The notes under the pieces: model-generated
Database searches by the model: none
What the model was told of the DNA's origin: nothing
What the model saw: only the letters and a program-made list of their open reading frames with translations
NCBI RefSeq assembly: GCF_035317345.1
Contig: NZ_JAYKTU010000005.1
DNA from: Cellvibrio fontiphilus
Lineage (GTDB): Bacteria > Pseudomonadota > Gammaproteobacteria > Pseudomonadales > Cellvibrionaceae
Length of the DNA: 64,000 bases
Reading direction: 5' to 3' (one strand)
Translations under genes and position numbers: made by a program
Part shown: piece by piece, positions 1-9,910 of the stretch
Numbering within the stretch: the stretch's first letter is position 1
Layout of the letters: the number at the start of each line of letters is the position of its first letter

Positions 1-683
1 GGCTGGCTTTAGGGGCTCCGTATCGCCCAGTTGCGTTCTCGGTTCCTACTGGTAACTTCGGCGATATTTTTGCTGGATACTTGGCCAAAAAAATGGGCTT
101 ACCAGTTGATCAATTAGTTATTGCTACCAACAGCAACGATATTTTGCATCGCTGCATTAGTAGCAATGATCATAGTAAACATCAGTTGCGGCATACTCTA
201 TCGCCCAGTATGGATATTATGGTGTCCAGTAATTTTGAGCGCATGTTGTTTGATTTATACGATCGCGATGGCAATGCAATTCGTCAACTAATGGAGGATT
301 TCAAATCCGGTAGTATGACCTTGAAAGAATCTGCATTGGTACGCGCGCGTCAATTGTTTACCAGTTATGGTGTGTCTGATGAAGTCACTATCGATATGAT
401 TCGTTCAGTATTTGATCGCACTGAATACTTGCTTGACCCTCACACGGCGATTGGAGTTGAGGCAGCGCGTAAAACACGTCGCCGCAATGATATTCCAATG
501 GTAGTGCTTGCAACTGCACATCCAGCCAAGTTCCCCGAGGCGGTACGTAAAGCTGGCCAGGATACTGACCCAGCATTGCCACATCATATGCAGGATCTTT
601 TCGAGCGCGAGGAACGTTACACTGTGCTTCCGCAAGATTTGATTAAGGTGCAGCAATTTGTAGCCGCAAATGTACGCAAATAA
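1..683 (+). CDS. thrC: Threonine synthase, C-terminal part (5' end outside window)
   Basis: The reading frame is open from base 3 to the stop at 683, giving about 226 residues of the C-terminal part. The segment PTGNFGDIFAGYLAKKMGLP followed by ATNSNDILHR is typical of threonine synthase, the PLP enzyme that turns O-phosphohomoserine into threonine in the cytoplasm. The lysine that holds PLP would lie upstream, outside the window. A strong hairpin terminator follows 25 bases after the stop, so this is the last gene of its transcription unit; in relatives hom usually precedes it, which cannot be checked here. An internal TTG at 81 is not the true start. Confidence 0.93.
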   Translation, partial: LALGAPYRPVAFSVPTGNFGDIFAGYLAKKMGLPVDQLVIATNSNDILHRCISSNDHSKHQLRHTLSPSMDIMVSSNFERMLFDLYDRDGNAIRQLMEDFKSGSMTLKESALVRARQLFTSYGVSDEVTIDMIRSVFDRTEYLLDPHTAIGVEAARKTRRRNDIPMVVLATAHPAKFPEAVRKAGQDTDPALPHHMQDLFEREERYTVLPQDLIKVQQFVAANVRK

Positions 684-707
684 TCTCGCTGAAATACCGT
701 GAGAAAG

Positions 708-739
708 ACGCCGCAGGGATCAACTCCTGCGGCGTTTTT
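708..739 (+). terminator. Rho-independent terminator after thrC
   Basis: Bases 708-717 (ACGCCGCAGG) pair perfectly with 726-735 around an 8-base loop and are followed by a run of T. It ends the thrC transcript before recJ. Confidence 0.9.
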
Positions 740-814
740 ATTTGCAATCAAGAATTAATATGTTGAGCATAAATCCTTGCTCAATCATCGTCCTTATTTT
801 TCAAGAACATTTTT

Positions 815-2554
815 ATGCAAAAAAAAATACGCCGTCGCGAGTATTCAAATTTAATTGAGTTTGATGCCTCATTTCATCCTTTGTTACAGCGTATTTATGC
901 TGCGCGTGGTGTGCTAGGTGCTAATGAACTGCAATATTCATTGGCAAATTTACATAAGCCCAGGTTCAAGGGGTTGCCAGAAGCTGTGAGTATCCTGGCA
1001 GACGCGGTGGTTGCACAGGCCCGAATACTCGTTGTTGGTGATTTTGATGCAGACGGAGCAACCAGTAGTGCCTTGGCGGTGTTGGCATTAAAAGCCTTTG
1101 GTTTGCCTGATGTGGATTTTTTGGTTCCCAATCGTTTTGAGTATGGCTATGGGTTAACACCAGAAATTGTTGCTGTTGCAGCAGCACAGCAACCAGACAT
1201 TATTATTACTGTCGATAATGGTATTTCCAGTATCGAGGGAGTAAGTGCGGCACGTGATCTTGGTATTGCTGTGATAGTGACCGATCACCATCTTCCGGGT
1301 ACACAATTGCCTGATGCCGATGCGATTGTGAATCCCAATCAACCAGGTTGCGAGTTTCCCAGTAAAAATCTTGCTGGCGTTGGTGTTATTTTTTACGTGA
1401 TGAATGCACTGCGCGCTGAGCTTCGCCAAATGGGTTGGTTTGAGGAGAGTGGTATCCCAGAACCAAATATGGCTGGCTTTTTAGATTTAGTGGCCTTGGG
1501 AACCGTTGCTGACGTGGTACCGCTGGATTACAACAATCGCATATTAGTCGCACAGGGGCTGCAGCGTATTCGCGCAGGTGTGTGCCGCCCTGGAATCAAA
1601 GCGATGTTGGAAGTATCGGGCAAACAGGCTAATAAATTGGTGGCAAGTGATTTTGGTTTTGCATTGGGGCCACGTTTAAATGCAGCAGGGCGCTTGGATG
1701 ACATGTCCCTCGGCATTCAATGTTTGATGTGCGAGAGTGAAAATCTTGCACGGGAAATGGCAGCCCAGCTCGACGAATTAAATCGTGATCGCAAAGCTAT
1801 AGAAACAGGTATGCAGCAGGAGGCAATGACTATGCTGCAAAAAATATTACATGGCGATGCGGATAAGCTACCTTGGGGATTATGTTTATTTGATGAAACC
1901 TGGCATCAAGGAGTGATAGGTATTTTGGCTTCGCGTATAAAAGATAAATATCATCGTCCAACGATTGTTTTTGCTGATGTCGGTGATGGCCAGATCAAAG
2001 GATCCGCTCGTTCTGTTCCCGGGTTTCACATTCGCGATGCGCTGGATGCTGTAGCGGTGCGTTATCCTCATTTGTTGCAAAAGTTTGGTGGCCATGCAAT
2101 GGCAGCTGGAATGAGTTTGCTGCGCGAGCATTTTGATGAGTTTGCCCAGGCTTTTGATGCAGAAGTTCGGCGGCAATTAAAAGATGAGGATTTGCAAGCT
2201 GTTATTGTAAGTGATGGTGAACTTGAATCGCATGAGTTTTCTTTACAGATTGCCAGTCAATTGCGTGATGCTGGCCCTTGGGGACAGCATTTTCCTGAGC
2301 CGGTATTTGATGGCGAGTTTTACTTGCTGCAACAAAAACTTGTCGGCACCAACCATCTGAAAATGACCTTATCAATCGATATTCAAGGTCGGCAGTTAAT
2401 TGATGCGATTGCATTCAATGTAGATACTACGTTTTGGCCCAATCAAGAGCTAAAAAAAGTTCGTGTTGCTTTTAAGTTAGATATTAACGAATTTCGTGGG
2501 AAAGCAAATTTGCAGTTATTAGTTGATCATCTTGAGCCGGTGGTTGTAACTTAA
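815..2554 (+). CDS. recJ: Single-stranded-DNA-specific exonuclease RecJ
   Basis: 579 residues, close to the E. coli length of 577. RecJ degrades single-stranded DNA 5' to 3' in RecF-pathway recombination, mismatch repair and base-excision repair. The DHH-family motifs are intact: GDFDADG at residues 75-81, VDNG from 133 and TDHH at 156-159, all Mn-binding, then the DHHA1 motif (GGHAMAAG) near residue 430. The ATG at 815 gives the normal N-terminus with the RRRE segment. The ribosome site is weak (AAGAA). thrC and recJ are also neighbours in many gammaproteobacteria, but the terminator between them implies a separate promoter. Confidence 0.96.
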   Translation: MQKKIRRREYSNLIEFDASFHPLLQRIYAARGVLGANELQYSLANLHKPRFKGLPEAVSILADAVVAQARILVVGDFDADGATSSALAVLALKAFGLPDVDFLVPNRFEYGYGLTPEIVAVAAAQQPDIIITVDNGISSIEGVSAARDLGIAVIVTDHHLPGTQLPDADAIVNPNQPGCEFPSKNLAGVGVIFYVMNALRAELRQMGWFEESGIPEPNMAGFLDLVALGTVADVVPLDYNNRILVAQGLQRIRAGVCRPGIKAMLEVSGKQANKLVASDFGFALGPRLNAAGRLDDMSLGIQCLMCESENLAREMAAQLDELNRDRKAIETGMQQEAMTMLQKILHGDADKLPWGLCLFDETWHQGVIGILASRIKDKYHRPTIVFADVGDGQIKGSARSVPGFHIRDALDAVAVRYPHLLQKFGGHAMAAGMSLLREHFDEFAQAFDAEVRRQLKDEDLQAVIVSDGELESHEFSLQIASQLRDAGPWGQHFPEPVFDGEFYLLQQKLVGTNHLKMTLSIDIQGRQLIDAIAFNVDTTFWPNQELKKVRVAFKLDINEFRGKANLQLLVDHLEPVVVT

Positions 2555-2567
2555 TAAGGCTTTATTA

Positions 2568-3179
2568 TCATAAAATTTTTACCAATTCCTTTTTAACATT
2601 TTCCACAATAATGGGCTGAGCCTCTGCCGTAGGGTGAATGCCATCTCGCTGCATTAGCTCGGAGTTTCCGCCAATACCCTCTAATAGAAAAGGTATCAGT
2701 CCTGTTTTATTTTTTTCTGCCAACGCAGGGAAAAGAGCCTTAAATTGATTGCTGTATCTCGCACCGTAATTGGGGGGTATCTGCATCCCGGCAAGTAATA
2801 CCTTGGCGTTGGCTTTTTTGCTGGCATCTATCATGAACTGTAAATTCTGTTCTAGTAGTTTGAGTGGTTGACCTCGTAGTGCATCATTCCCGCCCAGCTC
2901 TAAAATCACTATGTCGGGCTGGTGTTGATTTAACAACATCGGTAAACGACTTTTACCTCCAGAGCTGGTTTCTCCACTGACGCTTGCATTAATGATCTGA
3001 ACGTTGTTCTTTTGCGTTAATTGTTTTTCCAGCAAGCTAACCCAACCATCTTCGATATCGATTCCATAGCCTGCACTCAAGCTGTCGCCCATGACCAGAA
3101 TTTTTGTAGGTGCCTCAGCAAAGCTCTGATTGGTGACAATTGTCAGGAGTAAAAACAGGTAAATCTTCAGTTTGTGCAT
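2568..3179 (-). CDS. tesA: Periplasmic SGNH esterase / lysophospholipase TesA
   Basis: 203 residues from the ATG at 3179; an in-frame TTG at 3188 is a weaker start, and an AGGA site precedes the ATG. A hydrophobic signal peptide with a likely cut after SFA targets it to the periplasm. The SGNH hydrolase blocks are clear: GDSLS with the nucleophile serine, GGND, and DGIHPTAEAQ carrying the Asp-His pair. This family (TesA/ApeA, multifunctional thioesterase I, arylesterase, lysophospholipase L1) cleaves acyl esters. It lies divergent from the ABC transporter genes at 3286, the same pairing as tesA-ybbA-ybbP in E. coli. The exact substrate cannot be told from sequence. Confidence 0.93.
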   Translation of the reverse strand: MHKLKIYLFLLLTIVTNQSFAEAPTKILVMGDSLSAGYGIDIEDGWVSLLEKQLTQKNNVQIINASVSGETSSGGKSRLPMLLNQHQPDIVILELGGNDALRGQPLKLLEQNLQFMIDASKKANAKVLLAGMQIPPNYGARYSNQFKALFPALAEKNKTGLIPFLLEGIGGNSELMQRDGIHPTAEAQPIIVENVKKELVKIL

Positions 3180-3285
3180 GGTTATCAAAATCCTATGTTA
3201 ATAGAATGATTCTAATGATGTGCGAATGCTCGTTATCTTTCCTGATTATTGAATAACACCGCTATTGGATAAAGGTTACTTAATT

Positions 3286-3969
3286 ATGTCTGTTGTTGCT
3301 ATGGTTCAAGCAAATTCAGTTACTAAAGAGGTCGATACCCAGGAGGGCAGGCTAACAATCCTTCATCCTATATCGATCAGTGTAAATCCCGGTGAATCGC
3401 TGGCTATCACCGGCGCTTCTGGTTCGGGCAAATCAACCTTGCTAGGTATTCTTGCCGGGCTGGATGTACCAAGCAGTGGCGAAGTAATTCTTAATGGAAA
3501 GAATCTTTCACTGTTAGATGAGGAGGGGCGTGCAAAAGTTCGCGCAGACAATCTAGGTTTTATCTTTCAGTCTTTTCAATTATTGCCGGGGCTTAGTGCC
3601 CATGAGAATGTCATGTTGCCATTAGAACTGCGTGGTGACAAAGCTGCGAGCAGCAAAGCGCGTGAATTTTTGCAGCGCGTTGGTTTGGGGCAGCGGCTAC
3701 ATCATTACCCTCAACAGTTATCGGGCGGTGAGCAACAGCGCGTTGCAATTGCCCGCGCTTTTGCCAGTGAACCCAAGGTATTATTTGCTGATGAACCTAC
3801 GGGCAATTTGGACAGTGCCACTGGCGCACGCATTATTGAACTTCTTTTTGAATTGAATCGCGCTCAGGGAACTACACTAATTTTTATTACACACGAAGAG
3901 CGCTTGGCCCAGTTATGTTTGCGCCGCGTTGAATTAGCGGCTGGTGCTTTGGTATCCGGGCGGGAGTAG
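3286..3969 (+). CDS. ybbA: ABC transporter ATPase, YbbA/LolD-like
   Basis: 227 residues from the ATG at 3286, preceded by AAAGG; an in-frame TTG at 3265 is less likely. All ABC ATPase parts are present: Walker A GASGSGKST, Q-loop FIFQSFQLLPGL, signature LSGGEQQR, Walker B VLFADEPTGNLD and the switch histidine ITHEE. The LolD/MacB-like features fit export or lipoprotein-type ABC systems with FtsX-like permeases. The gene directly precedes its permease by 4 bases, and the pair lies divergent from tesA as in E. coli ybbA-ybbP. The substrate is unknown. Confidence 0.92.
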   Translation: MSVVAMVQANSVTKEVDTQEGRLTILHPISISVNPGESLAITGASGSGKSTLLGILAGLDVPSSGEVILNGKNLSLLDEEGRAKVRADNLGFIFQSFQLLPGLSAHENVMLPLELRGDKAASSKAREFLQRVGLGQRLHHYPQQLSGGEQQRVAIARAFASEPKVLFADEPTGNLDSATGARIIELLFELNRAQGTTLIFITHEERLAQLCLRRVELAAGALVSGRE

Positions 3970-3973
3970 CAGG

Positions 3974-6472
3974 ATGAAATTAGCTATTAATTTATTGCGA
4001 CGCAATTGGCGAAGTGGCGAATTAAAACTGCTTGGCTTTTCGCTAATGTTGGCGGTAGCGGTGCTCAGTGGCATCGCAATTTTTACTGATCGATTGGAAA
4101 CCACACTGATCAGCGAAAGCAATAGTGTTTTAGGCGCAGATTATATTGTACGCAGCTCCCAGCCCCACAACAGCGAATGGGAGCAAGAGGCTGCAGAAGC
4201 GGGCGTTCGTTATACCAAAGCGGCATTGTTTTCTTCTATGGTATTTGCCGGTGATGAAATGCATCTGGCATCGGTTAAAGCAGTGGATCTGGGTTATCCA
4301 TTACGCGGTAATTTTGAGGTTAGCACTGTGCCTTTTGCAATGAAAGCCAGTGATATTGAAGTCACCACGCAGGTTCCACAACCAGGAGAAGCCTGGGTCG
4401 ATTCACGCCTTTTGCCATTATTGAAAATCGATCTGGGTGACAGTGTTGCAGTAGGTGAGTACGAACTGCGTATTAGCCGTGTGCTGATTCGCGAGCCCGA
4501 CAGCGCTAATCCTTTCAGTATGACTGGAGCGCGCCTGATAATGAATATTGCTGACTTGGAAAAAACCCAAGTTGTGCAGCCTGGCAGTCGAGTCGATTAT
4601 CAATGGTTAGTAGCTGCAGATGATAATAATCGATTGAAATTTTTTATCGCAGATTTAAAACCAAAGCTGAATAAGCATCAGCGATTGGTGGATATTAATT
4701 CTGCGCAAGAAAGAGTAGGGCGCACGTTAGATACTAGTCGTCAGTTCTTATTGTTATCTGCAGTTATTGCGGTATTGCTCGCGGGTGTTGCAATTGCAAT
4801 TAGCGCGCGTCAATTTTCAGCGCGACATACGGATCAAGTTGCATTGATGAAAAGTTTGGGGGCAAGCGCCAGGTTAATTCGCAGCCTCTATTTTTCGCAA
4901 CTACTGCTACTTGCCATCATCGCATCGCTGATCGGTTTATTTGTGGGGGAGTTTCTTCAGCGTTTTGTGGCGCTAAGCTTGCAACAGGCCTACCAAATTC
5001 GCTTGGGCTCAGCGAGTCTCTACCCCTATGTATTGAGTTTCTTTAGCGGTATTTTATGTTTGGTTTTTTTTGCATTACCTGCGTTATGGTATTTGCCTGG
5101 TATACCACCACTTAAAATTTTACGCCGTGAACTGAGTGTGAGCGTGCCTCAAGTGTGGCAACAAGGATTATTAGCATTATTGGCGGTACTTGCTCTGGTG
5201 GTATTGTTTAGCCGTGATATGGCATTGGCACTAAGTATTAGCGGTGCTTTATTGGCGGTCATTTTAGTCACTATTATTGCCGCCTTTGGTTTATTGGCAC
5301 TGAGCAAAAAGATGGTGTTGCATCTTGGAGGATTCTGGCGCTTGGCATTCGCTAACTTACAGCGACAACGCGGTCAAAGTTTGGTGCAAATTCTGGTGTT
5401 TGCGGTAGCTATAATGCTGTTATTTACGCTCACCATTGTACGTACTTCGCTCATTGAAGAATGGAAGGTGCAGGTGCCTGATGAAGCGCCGAACCACTTT
5501 CTTGTTAACATTCCTCCTGCGGAACTCAGGGATGTGCAGACTATATTGGCTGATAATAATGTGCGCCCCGAACCCATTTATCCGATGATGCGCGCACGTC
5601 TCACGCACATCAATGGTGTCGAAACTACCGAGGAACAGCGCGCTGCGGCTAATGCGCTGCGTCGTGAGTTGAATGTTACCTGGTCTGATAAGCTTGCTGA
5701 AGATAATAAAATTCTTGCAGGAAAGTGGTGGGATACTTGGCAGCGAAGCAAAGCAAATCTGCCCGGTGTTTCAGTCGAGGAAGGTACGGCAAAAGAAATT
5801 GGTTTGAAGCTTGGCGATAAGCTGCAGTTCTCATTCGGTGGTTTATTGATGGATGCAGAGGTTGCCAGTTTCAGAAGTTTGGATTGGCGCAGTATGCGCC
5901 CTAACTTCTTTTTTATATTCGAACCAGGATCGCTGGATTCCTACTCGCCAACTTTTATCACTAGCATTTATTTGCCCGCTGAACAAAAGCCGGTAATCAA
6001 TAAATTATTATTGGATCATCCTACTATTTTAGTTATGGAGTTGGATCGAATTATCGGCCAAATTCGCACTATTATTAATCAGGTAAGTGATGGGGTCTTG
6101 TTGGTACTGTGGTTAACGCTCATTGGTGGTTGTCTGGTGCTACTCGCAGCAGTCATGGGCAGTATTGCTACACGCAAACAACAGGCGGGATTGTTACGCG
6201 CACTAGGAAGTCCGAGGCGTTTAATTGTTGGCAGTATTTGTGCTGAATTTGCGATATTGGGCTTTCTTGCAGGTTTAATTGCTATTGTAGGAACAGAGAT
6301 TTTACTGATTAGTTTGCAAACTTTTGTGTTGGAAACCCCCATTCAGCCGCACTACTTGTTTTGGCTGATTTCTCCTTTAAGTGGCGCCTTGTTTGTTGCC
6401 GCCCTGGGTTACATCTGCTGTCGTCACACTGTAACTACTCCCCCTGCCGTGGTGTTGCGCGAGGCGGCATAG
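3974..6472 (+). CDS. ybbP: FtsX-like ABC permease, YbbP type
   Basis: 832 residues from the ATG at 3974, which has AGG just upstream; the open frame begins at 3944, inside the ATPase gene. It has a membrane segment near residue 25, a large periplasmic domain, an FtsX-type transmembrane block (about 255-380), a second periplasmic domain and a final FtsX block (about 695-830). This duplicated layout is typical of YbbP-like permeases that pair with YbbA. The permease would form the inner-membrane complex with the upstream ATPase. The tesA linkage hints at lipid or acyl substrates, but that is inference. Confidence 0.9.
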   Translation: MKLAINLLRRNWRSGELKLLGFSLMLAVAVLSGIAIFTDRLETTLISESNSVLGADYIVRSSQPHNSEWEQEAAEAGVRYTKAALFSSMVFAGDEMHLASVKAVDLGYPLRGNFEVSTVPFAMKASDIEVTTQVPQPGEAWVDSRLLPLLKIDLGDSVAVGEYELRISRVLIREPDSANPFSMTGARLIMNIADLEKTQVVQPGSRVDYQWLVAADDNNRLKFFIADLKPKLNKHQRLVDINSAQERVGRTLDTSRQFLLLSAVIAVLLAGVAIAISARQFSARHTDQVALMKSLGASARLIRSLYFSQLLLLAIIASLIGLFVGEFLQRFVALSLQQAYQIRLGSASLYPYVLSFFSGILCLVFFALPALWYLPGIPPLKILRRELSVSVPQVWQQGLLALLAVLALVVLFSRDMALALSISGALLAVILVTIIAAFGLLALSKKMVLHLGGFWRLAFANLQRQRGQSLVQILVFAVAIMLLFTLTIVRTSLIEEWKVQVPDEAPNHFLVNIPPAELRDVQTILADNNVRPEPIYPMMRARLTHINGVETTEEQRAAANALRRELNVTWSDKLAEDNKILAGKWWDTWQRSKANLPGVSVEEGTAKEIGLKLGDKLQFSFGGLLMDAEVASFRSLDWRSMRPNFFFIFEPGSLDSYSPTFITSIYLPAEQKPVINKLLLDHPTILVMELDRIIGQIRTIINQVSDGVLLVLWLTLIGGCLVLLAAVMGSIATRKQQAGLLRALGSPRRLIVGSICAEFAILGFLAGLIAIVGTEILLISLQTFVLETPIQPHYLFWLISPLSGALFVAALGYICCRHTVTTPPAVVLREAA

Positions 6473-6511
6473 GTGGGTGCAGGAACTAGTCCCAAAAAAT
6501 AAGCCCCGCTA

Positions 6512-6553
6512 TATAATGTGCACGATAACCAAACCCGCAAACCGGGTTTGGTT
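6512..6553 (+). promoter_or_regulatory. TATAAT box and leader hairpin before the MATE gene
   Basis: TATAAT at 6512-6517 is a perfect -10 element, but no good -35 lies at the right distance. Just downstream, 6527-6536 (AACCAAACCC) pairs perfectly with 6544-6553 around a 7-base loop. It is followed by pyrimidines (TCCTCTCTC) rather than a T run, so it may be a leader hairpin or a weak terminator of the preceding gene. Confidence 0.4.
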
Positions 6554-6582
6554 TCCTCTCTCTATCTGGCAAGTTGTACGCT

Positions 6583-7962
6583 ATGAAATCTTCGCATAAA
6601 ACTGTCCCGCAAAGCCGTGTGTTGGATAAAGGCATTTGGGGGATGAGCCGTCCGATGTTCCTGGATCAAGCTGTAACTTATACGATTCCCTTAATTGATA
6701 TGTATTTCTTGAGCCGAATCTCAGATGGCGCAGCCGCTGCGGTTGGAGCTGTTACTCCTTTGGTGTTTGTAGCTAATGCTTTTCTCATTGTTAGCGCTTT
6801 TGCAGGAGCGAGTATCGCGAGCCAACGTATAGGCGCTAATGACTATCAGCGTGGTAATGCCACTATCGCCGCTTATGCCATTTTCGTGGTTGTGCTTGCA
6901 TTAATTGCTGCATTGACCGTTAACAATGGTGGCCCTTGGGTTGCATCAGCTATGTCGTTAAGTTCAGCTGTGGAACAGCATGCGCATACCTATCTGTCCA
7001 TCATTGGTTGGATGGTGGCGCTTTGGGGGTGCCGCGTAATTTATCAAACTGTTTTAAATATTTACGGTGAACCACAGTGGAATACTTACAGCAACATTAT
7101 CTTATTTGTGGTGAATGTGATCGGCAATGCGATTGCTGTCTACGGTTTTATGTGGATTCCACCAACGGGTGTTGAAGGGGTTGCTGTTGCTAGCGTTATT
7201 GCAGCGGGTTCTAGTTTATTATTTGTTGCTCTTGTTGTGCATTTAAAATTGCGAATACATATTCCACTACGCGAGGGTTGGAAAAATTTTTCAGTACTCA
7301 TGGCGCCCGTAATAATGATTGCTGCACCCTCAGTGCTTGAACCCATGTCTTTCCAAGCATATATGATTGCATTAAATTGGATTGCTGCAGAAGTAGGTGA
7401 TCTTGCGTTAAAAGTAAAAGTTTATGCTTACAATACGTTTTTATTTTGTTTGATGATATCTGTGGCTCTTGGTATGGCTACAGAATCTATTATTGCCCAG
7501 CTTGTAGGACGCAAAGAATTTGATCGGGTTGATCGACAATTAAAACAGAGCTTAAAAATTGCCCTTGTAGGTACAACAATATTGGCGTTAGTCTGGTTGG
7601 TATTCAATCAGCCTATTCTTGGTATTTTCAGTGACGACCCAGAGGTTATAGCCATAGGAATTTGGGCTTTTGTGATGAGTTTTTTAGCGGAGCCATGGCG
7701 CACGGCAAATATTGTTATTGGTGGTGCTTTACGTTGTGCAGGTGATGCAACTTTTACATCTGTATCCAGCATTACCGTTATTTGGTTTTTCTCTGTGCCC
7801 CTTGCATATGTACTGGCGCTTCCACTGGGGCTGGGGCTTTACGGATTATTAATTGCTGCGATACTTGATGAATTAGTGCGAGCTTTAATTAAAGGATGGC
7901 GTTGGCGTCAAGGTAAATGGAAATATACCGGTGTGGCAGCGCGCGAAGCGCGCGCTGTTTAA
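6583..7962 (+). CDS. MATE family multidrug/cation exporter
   Basis: 459 residues from the ATG at 6583 (an in-frame TTG lies at 6574). About twelve membrane segments in two repeated halves, with the MATE-like N-terminus (LSRPMFLDQ-type start, then PLIDMYFLSRI and GAVTPLVFVANAF). Such proteins export cationic drugs or metabolites in exchange for Na+ or H+ across the inner membrane. It is not clearly NorM or DinF, and the substrate cannot be told. A GC-rich hairpin is encoded in its last codons. It is convergent with the glycosyltransferase cluster that ends at 7974. Confidence 0.88.
   Translation: MKSSHKTVPQSRVLDKGIWGMSRPMFLDQAVTYTIPLIDMYFLSRISDGAAAAVGAVTPLVFVANAFLIVSAFAGASIASQRIGANDYQRGNATIAAYAIFVVVLALIAALTVNNGGPWVASAMSLSSAVEQHAHTYLSIIGWMVALWGCRVIYQTVLNIYGEPQWNTYSNIILFVVNVIGNAIAVYGFMWIPPTGVEGVAVASVIAAGSSLLFVALVVHLKLRIHIPLREGWKNFSVLMAPVIMIAAPSVLEPMSFQAYMIALNWIAAEVGDLALKVKVYAYNTFLFCLMISVALGMATESIIAQLVGRKEFDRVDRQLKQSLKIALVGTTILALVWLVFNQPILGIFSDDPEVIAIGIWAFVMSFLAEPWRTANIVIGGALRCAGDATFTSVSSITVIWFFSVPLAYVLALPLGLGLYGLLIAAILDELVRALIKGWRWRQGKWKYTGVAAREARAV
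7937..7960 (+). terminator. Possible terminator inside the 3' end of the MATE gene
   Basis: CAGCGCGCG at 7937-7945 pairs with 7949-7957 around the loop AAG and is followed by only three T. The hairpin lies within the last codons. Stable stem but short T tract, so this is tentative. Confidence 0.4.
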
Positions 7963-7973
7963 CCCGCGTAAAG

Positions 7974-9836
7974 TCAGGCAATGCCAAGAATAAAAAGAAT
8001 GCTACCCGATATGAATGCAAATGCAATTACTTTGCCTATGGTCGCCATCCTTTTAATACCTTTGCGCTCAAATACTAAAATGCTTGCGGAGTAAAGCCCA
8101 CAGAAGGTTATCAGGATAGGCACTATGTACCGAAAATCTATATTGGCTGGAAAAGTCATGCGCATATAGGTAACGCCTGCCCATAAGAAAAAACCTGACA
8201 GTAGAATTGGTGCCATTACCGCCAAGTCTTGCCTTGCCATATGATAGATACCTACTATGCAATACAAGAGCATTATTACTGCAAAAAAACTGCAAATAAC
8301 CGCCATGTTGGTAGATAAAAGGCTAGGATATTTGAACTCGCCAAATAGTCCGGTTTTACCTAAATAGTTCCAGAAAAACTGACGCCCCATACGATCATCG
8401 TAGGGGTCGGTATATGGCTCAGTAATGAAAATTTTTGCATCAAACCAAAAATAATTTGCAGCTGTGTTTCCTACCAGGTTTGCCTTTGAAAGCCCATCGA
8501 TATTATCAATATACAATTTGTCGCGTTTGCCTTCGAGCTTAAGAATTAAACCAGGGCCAACCGTAATAGCTACCGCTACAAACATAATCAATACCGGTGC
8601 GATAGACATTTTAAAATAACGTGCCCACTCACCGCTTCGAATCATTTTGAAAAGGCCAATCACACCCAGCACAGCTATCAGAATCTCGCCGTTGGCTTTT
8701 GTTACTATCGCCGCTGCACCAATGATGCTTGCCAACATCAAATGGCGTTTCTGATCAGTGCGATACCAGCGAACAATAAAGTACAAGCTGGCACTAAATA
8801 AAAAATAAAGCATTGGATCGTTACCAATCCTAACGGAATGGATAATTGAAACTGGCCAAAAAGCGAAGAGTGAACCGATTAACCAAAATAATGAAGATTC
8901 AGTTGACTTGATTGCTGATGTCTCAGCCCGTGATTTTGTTTTTAACCTGTACTGATACTCATTTAGTAGTTCGTTAAGTATTAATAGCCCACATAAAACA
9001 AAACCCATTGAGTAAAAAAGGCTAAGCATTTGTTGTGCGCGATAGATTGTTACCTTGTTGTGAGGCTCAAACAATTGAGTTGTACGATAAACTAGTGCAC
9101 CAGTGTAGTAATAAAGCGGGGGGTGGAAAAAGGCACCGCCAGTTGCATAATCAACAGGCGGAGGCATCCAGTGTTTACTTAGGTATTCGCTATAGCCTAT
9201 GTGATCTCCCAAGTCATGATCCCGAACATCGGCGGGTGTTACGGAAAAATAAAAAATCCGAATTAAGAGTGCGCCAATGAATATAACTTTTATAGGGCTG
9301 GCGACTTGCAGTTTACCTTGTATTTTTAGCGATAGGATTATCGAAAACAATGTGCCTAAAAAGTACATTAATCCAAGCGGGGTGCCATGTACTTCTCCGC
9401 TAATTACTATTCCCATTAGGCCGCCTTGGTCTGCGTAAACCATATCAATCTTGTTGTCACCTTCATTCAAATAACTGCTGAGATCATAGGTGAAGCCGCG
9501 GTTGTAATCTTTGCGAAGATGATCTGGAATAATATTCAGATTTATAGGTTGTTCATTTACTGTGAGCGAAAGAATTTCGTCATCTGGAATGAACCTTAAA
9601 ATTTCAGTGGAAAATTTATTTATTTTTAGCGTCCCGCTGAAGCGATAAATCCCACTTTCTGGAGATTGCATAAATCCAGGACGATCGATCTGTAAATGGT
9701 TGCCAGAGGGTGTAATAAGCGAAAAGTTTGAGAGTGTTGGTTGAGTGATTTTTAGTGTAAATACAAAAAGAATTGCTATTGCGATCAAAACATAGACGGT
9801 TTTCGATCTAAAAAAGCTTGAAAATACTTGTCTCAT
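7974..9836 (-). CDS. GT-C family membrane glycosyltransferase with N-terminal periplasmic beta-sandwich
   Basis: 620 residues. After one membrane segment (about 13-30) comes a periplasmic region (about 40-150) that reads like a galactose-binding-type jelly roll: a SGTL strand, LTVNEQPINL, then YDLSSYLNEGDNKIDMVY, the pattern seen in sugar-binding domains. About ten further membrane helices follow, with an acidic loop DVRDHDLGDHIGY near residue 205 typical of PMT/ArnT-like GT-C enzymes, which move a sugar from a polyprenyl-phosphate donor to a periplasmic acceptor. Donor and acceptor are unknown. It is the last gene of the gtrA-gtrB cluster, 74 bases after the second GT-C gene. Confidence 0.8.
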   Translation of the reverse strand: MRQVFSSFFRSKTVYVLIAIAILFVFTLKITQPTLSNFSLITPSGNHLQIDRPGFMQSPESGIYRFSGTLKINKFSTEILRFIPDDEILSLTVNEQPINLNIIPDHLRKDYNRGFTYDLSSYLNEGDNKIDMVYADQGGLMGIVISGEVHGTPLGLMYFLGTLFSIILSLKIQGKLQVASPIKVIFIGALLIRIFYFSVTPADVRDHDLGDHIGYSEYLSKHWMPPPVDYATGGAFFHPPLYYYTGALVYRTTQLFEPHNKVTIYRAQQMLSLFYSMGFVLCGLLILNELLNEYQYRLKTKSRAETSAIKSTESSLFWLIGSLFAFWPVSIIHSVRIGNDPMLYFLFSASLYFIVRWYRTDQKRHLMLASIIGAAAIVTKANGEILIAVLGVIGLFKMIRSGEWARYFKMSIAPVLIMFVAVAITVGPGLILKLEGKRDKLYIDNIDGLSKANLVGNTAANYFWFDAKIFITEPYTDPYDDRMGRQFFWNYLGKTGLFGEFKYPSLLSTNMAVICSFFAVIMLLYCIVGIYHMARQDLAVMAPILLSGFFLWAGVTYMRMTFPANIDFRYIVPILITFCGLYSASILVFERKGIKRMATIGKVIAFAFISGSILFILGIA

Positions 9837-9910
9837 TTATTTTTGTCCCTGAATTTTTTATGTCGTCGTTATTTGTTGGTCGTGTGTTTATCTGCAAGCC
9901 AGATTTACTG

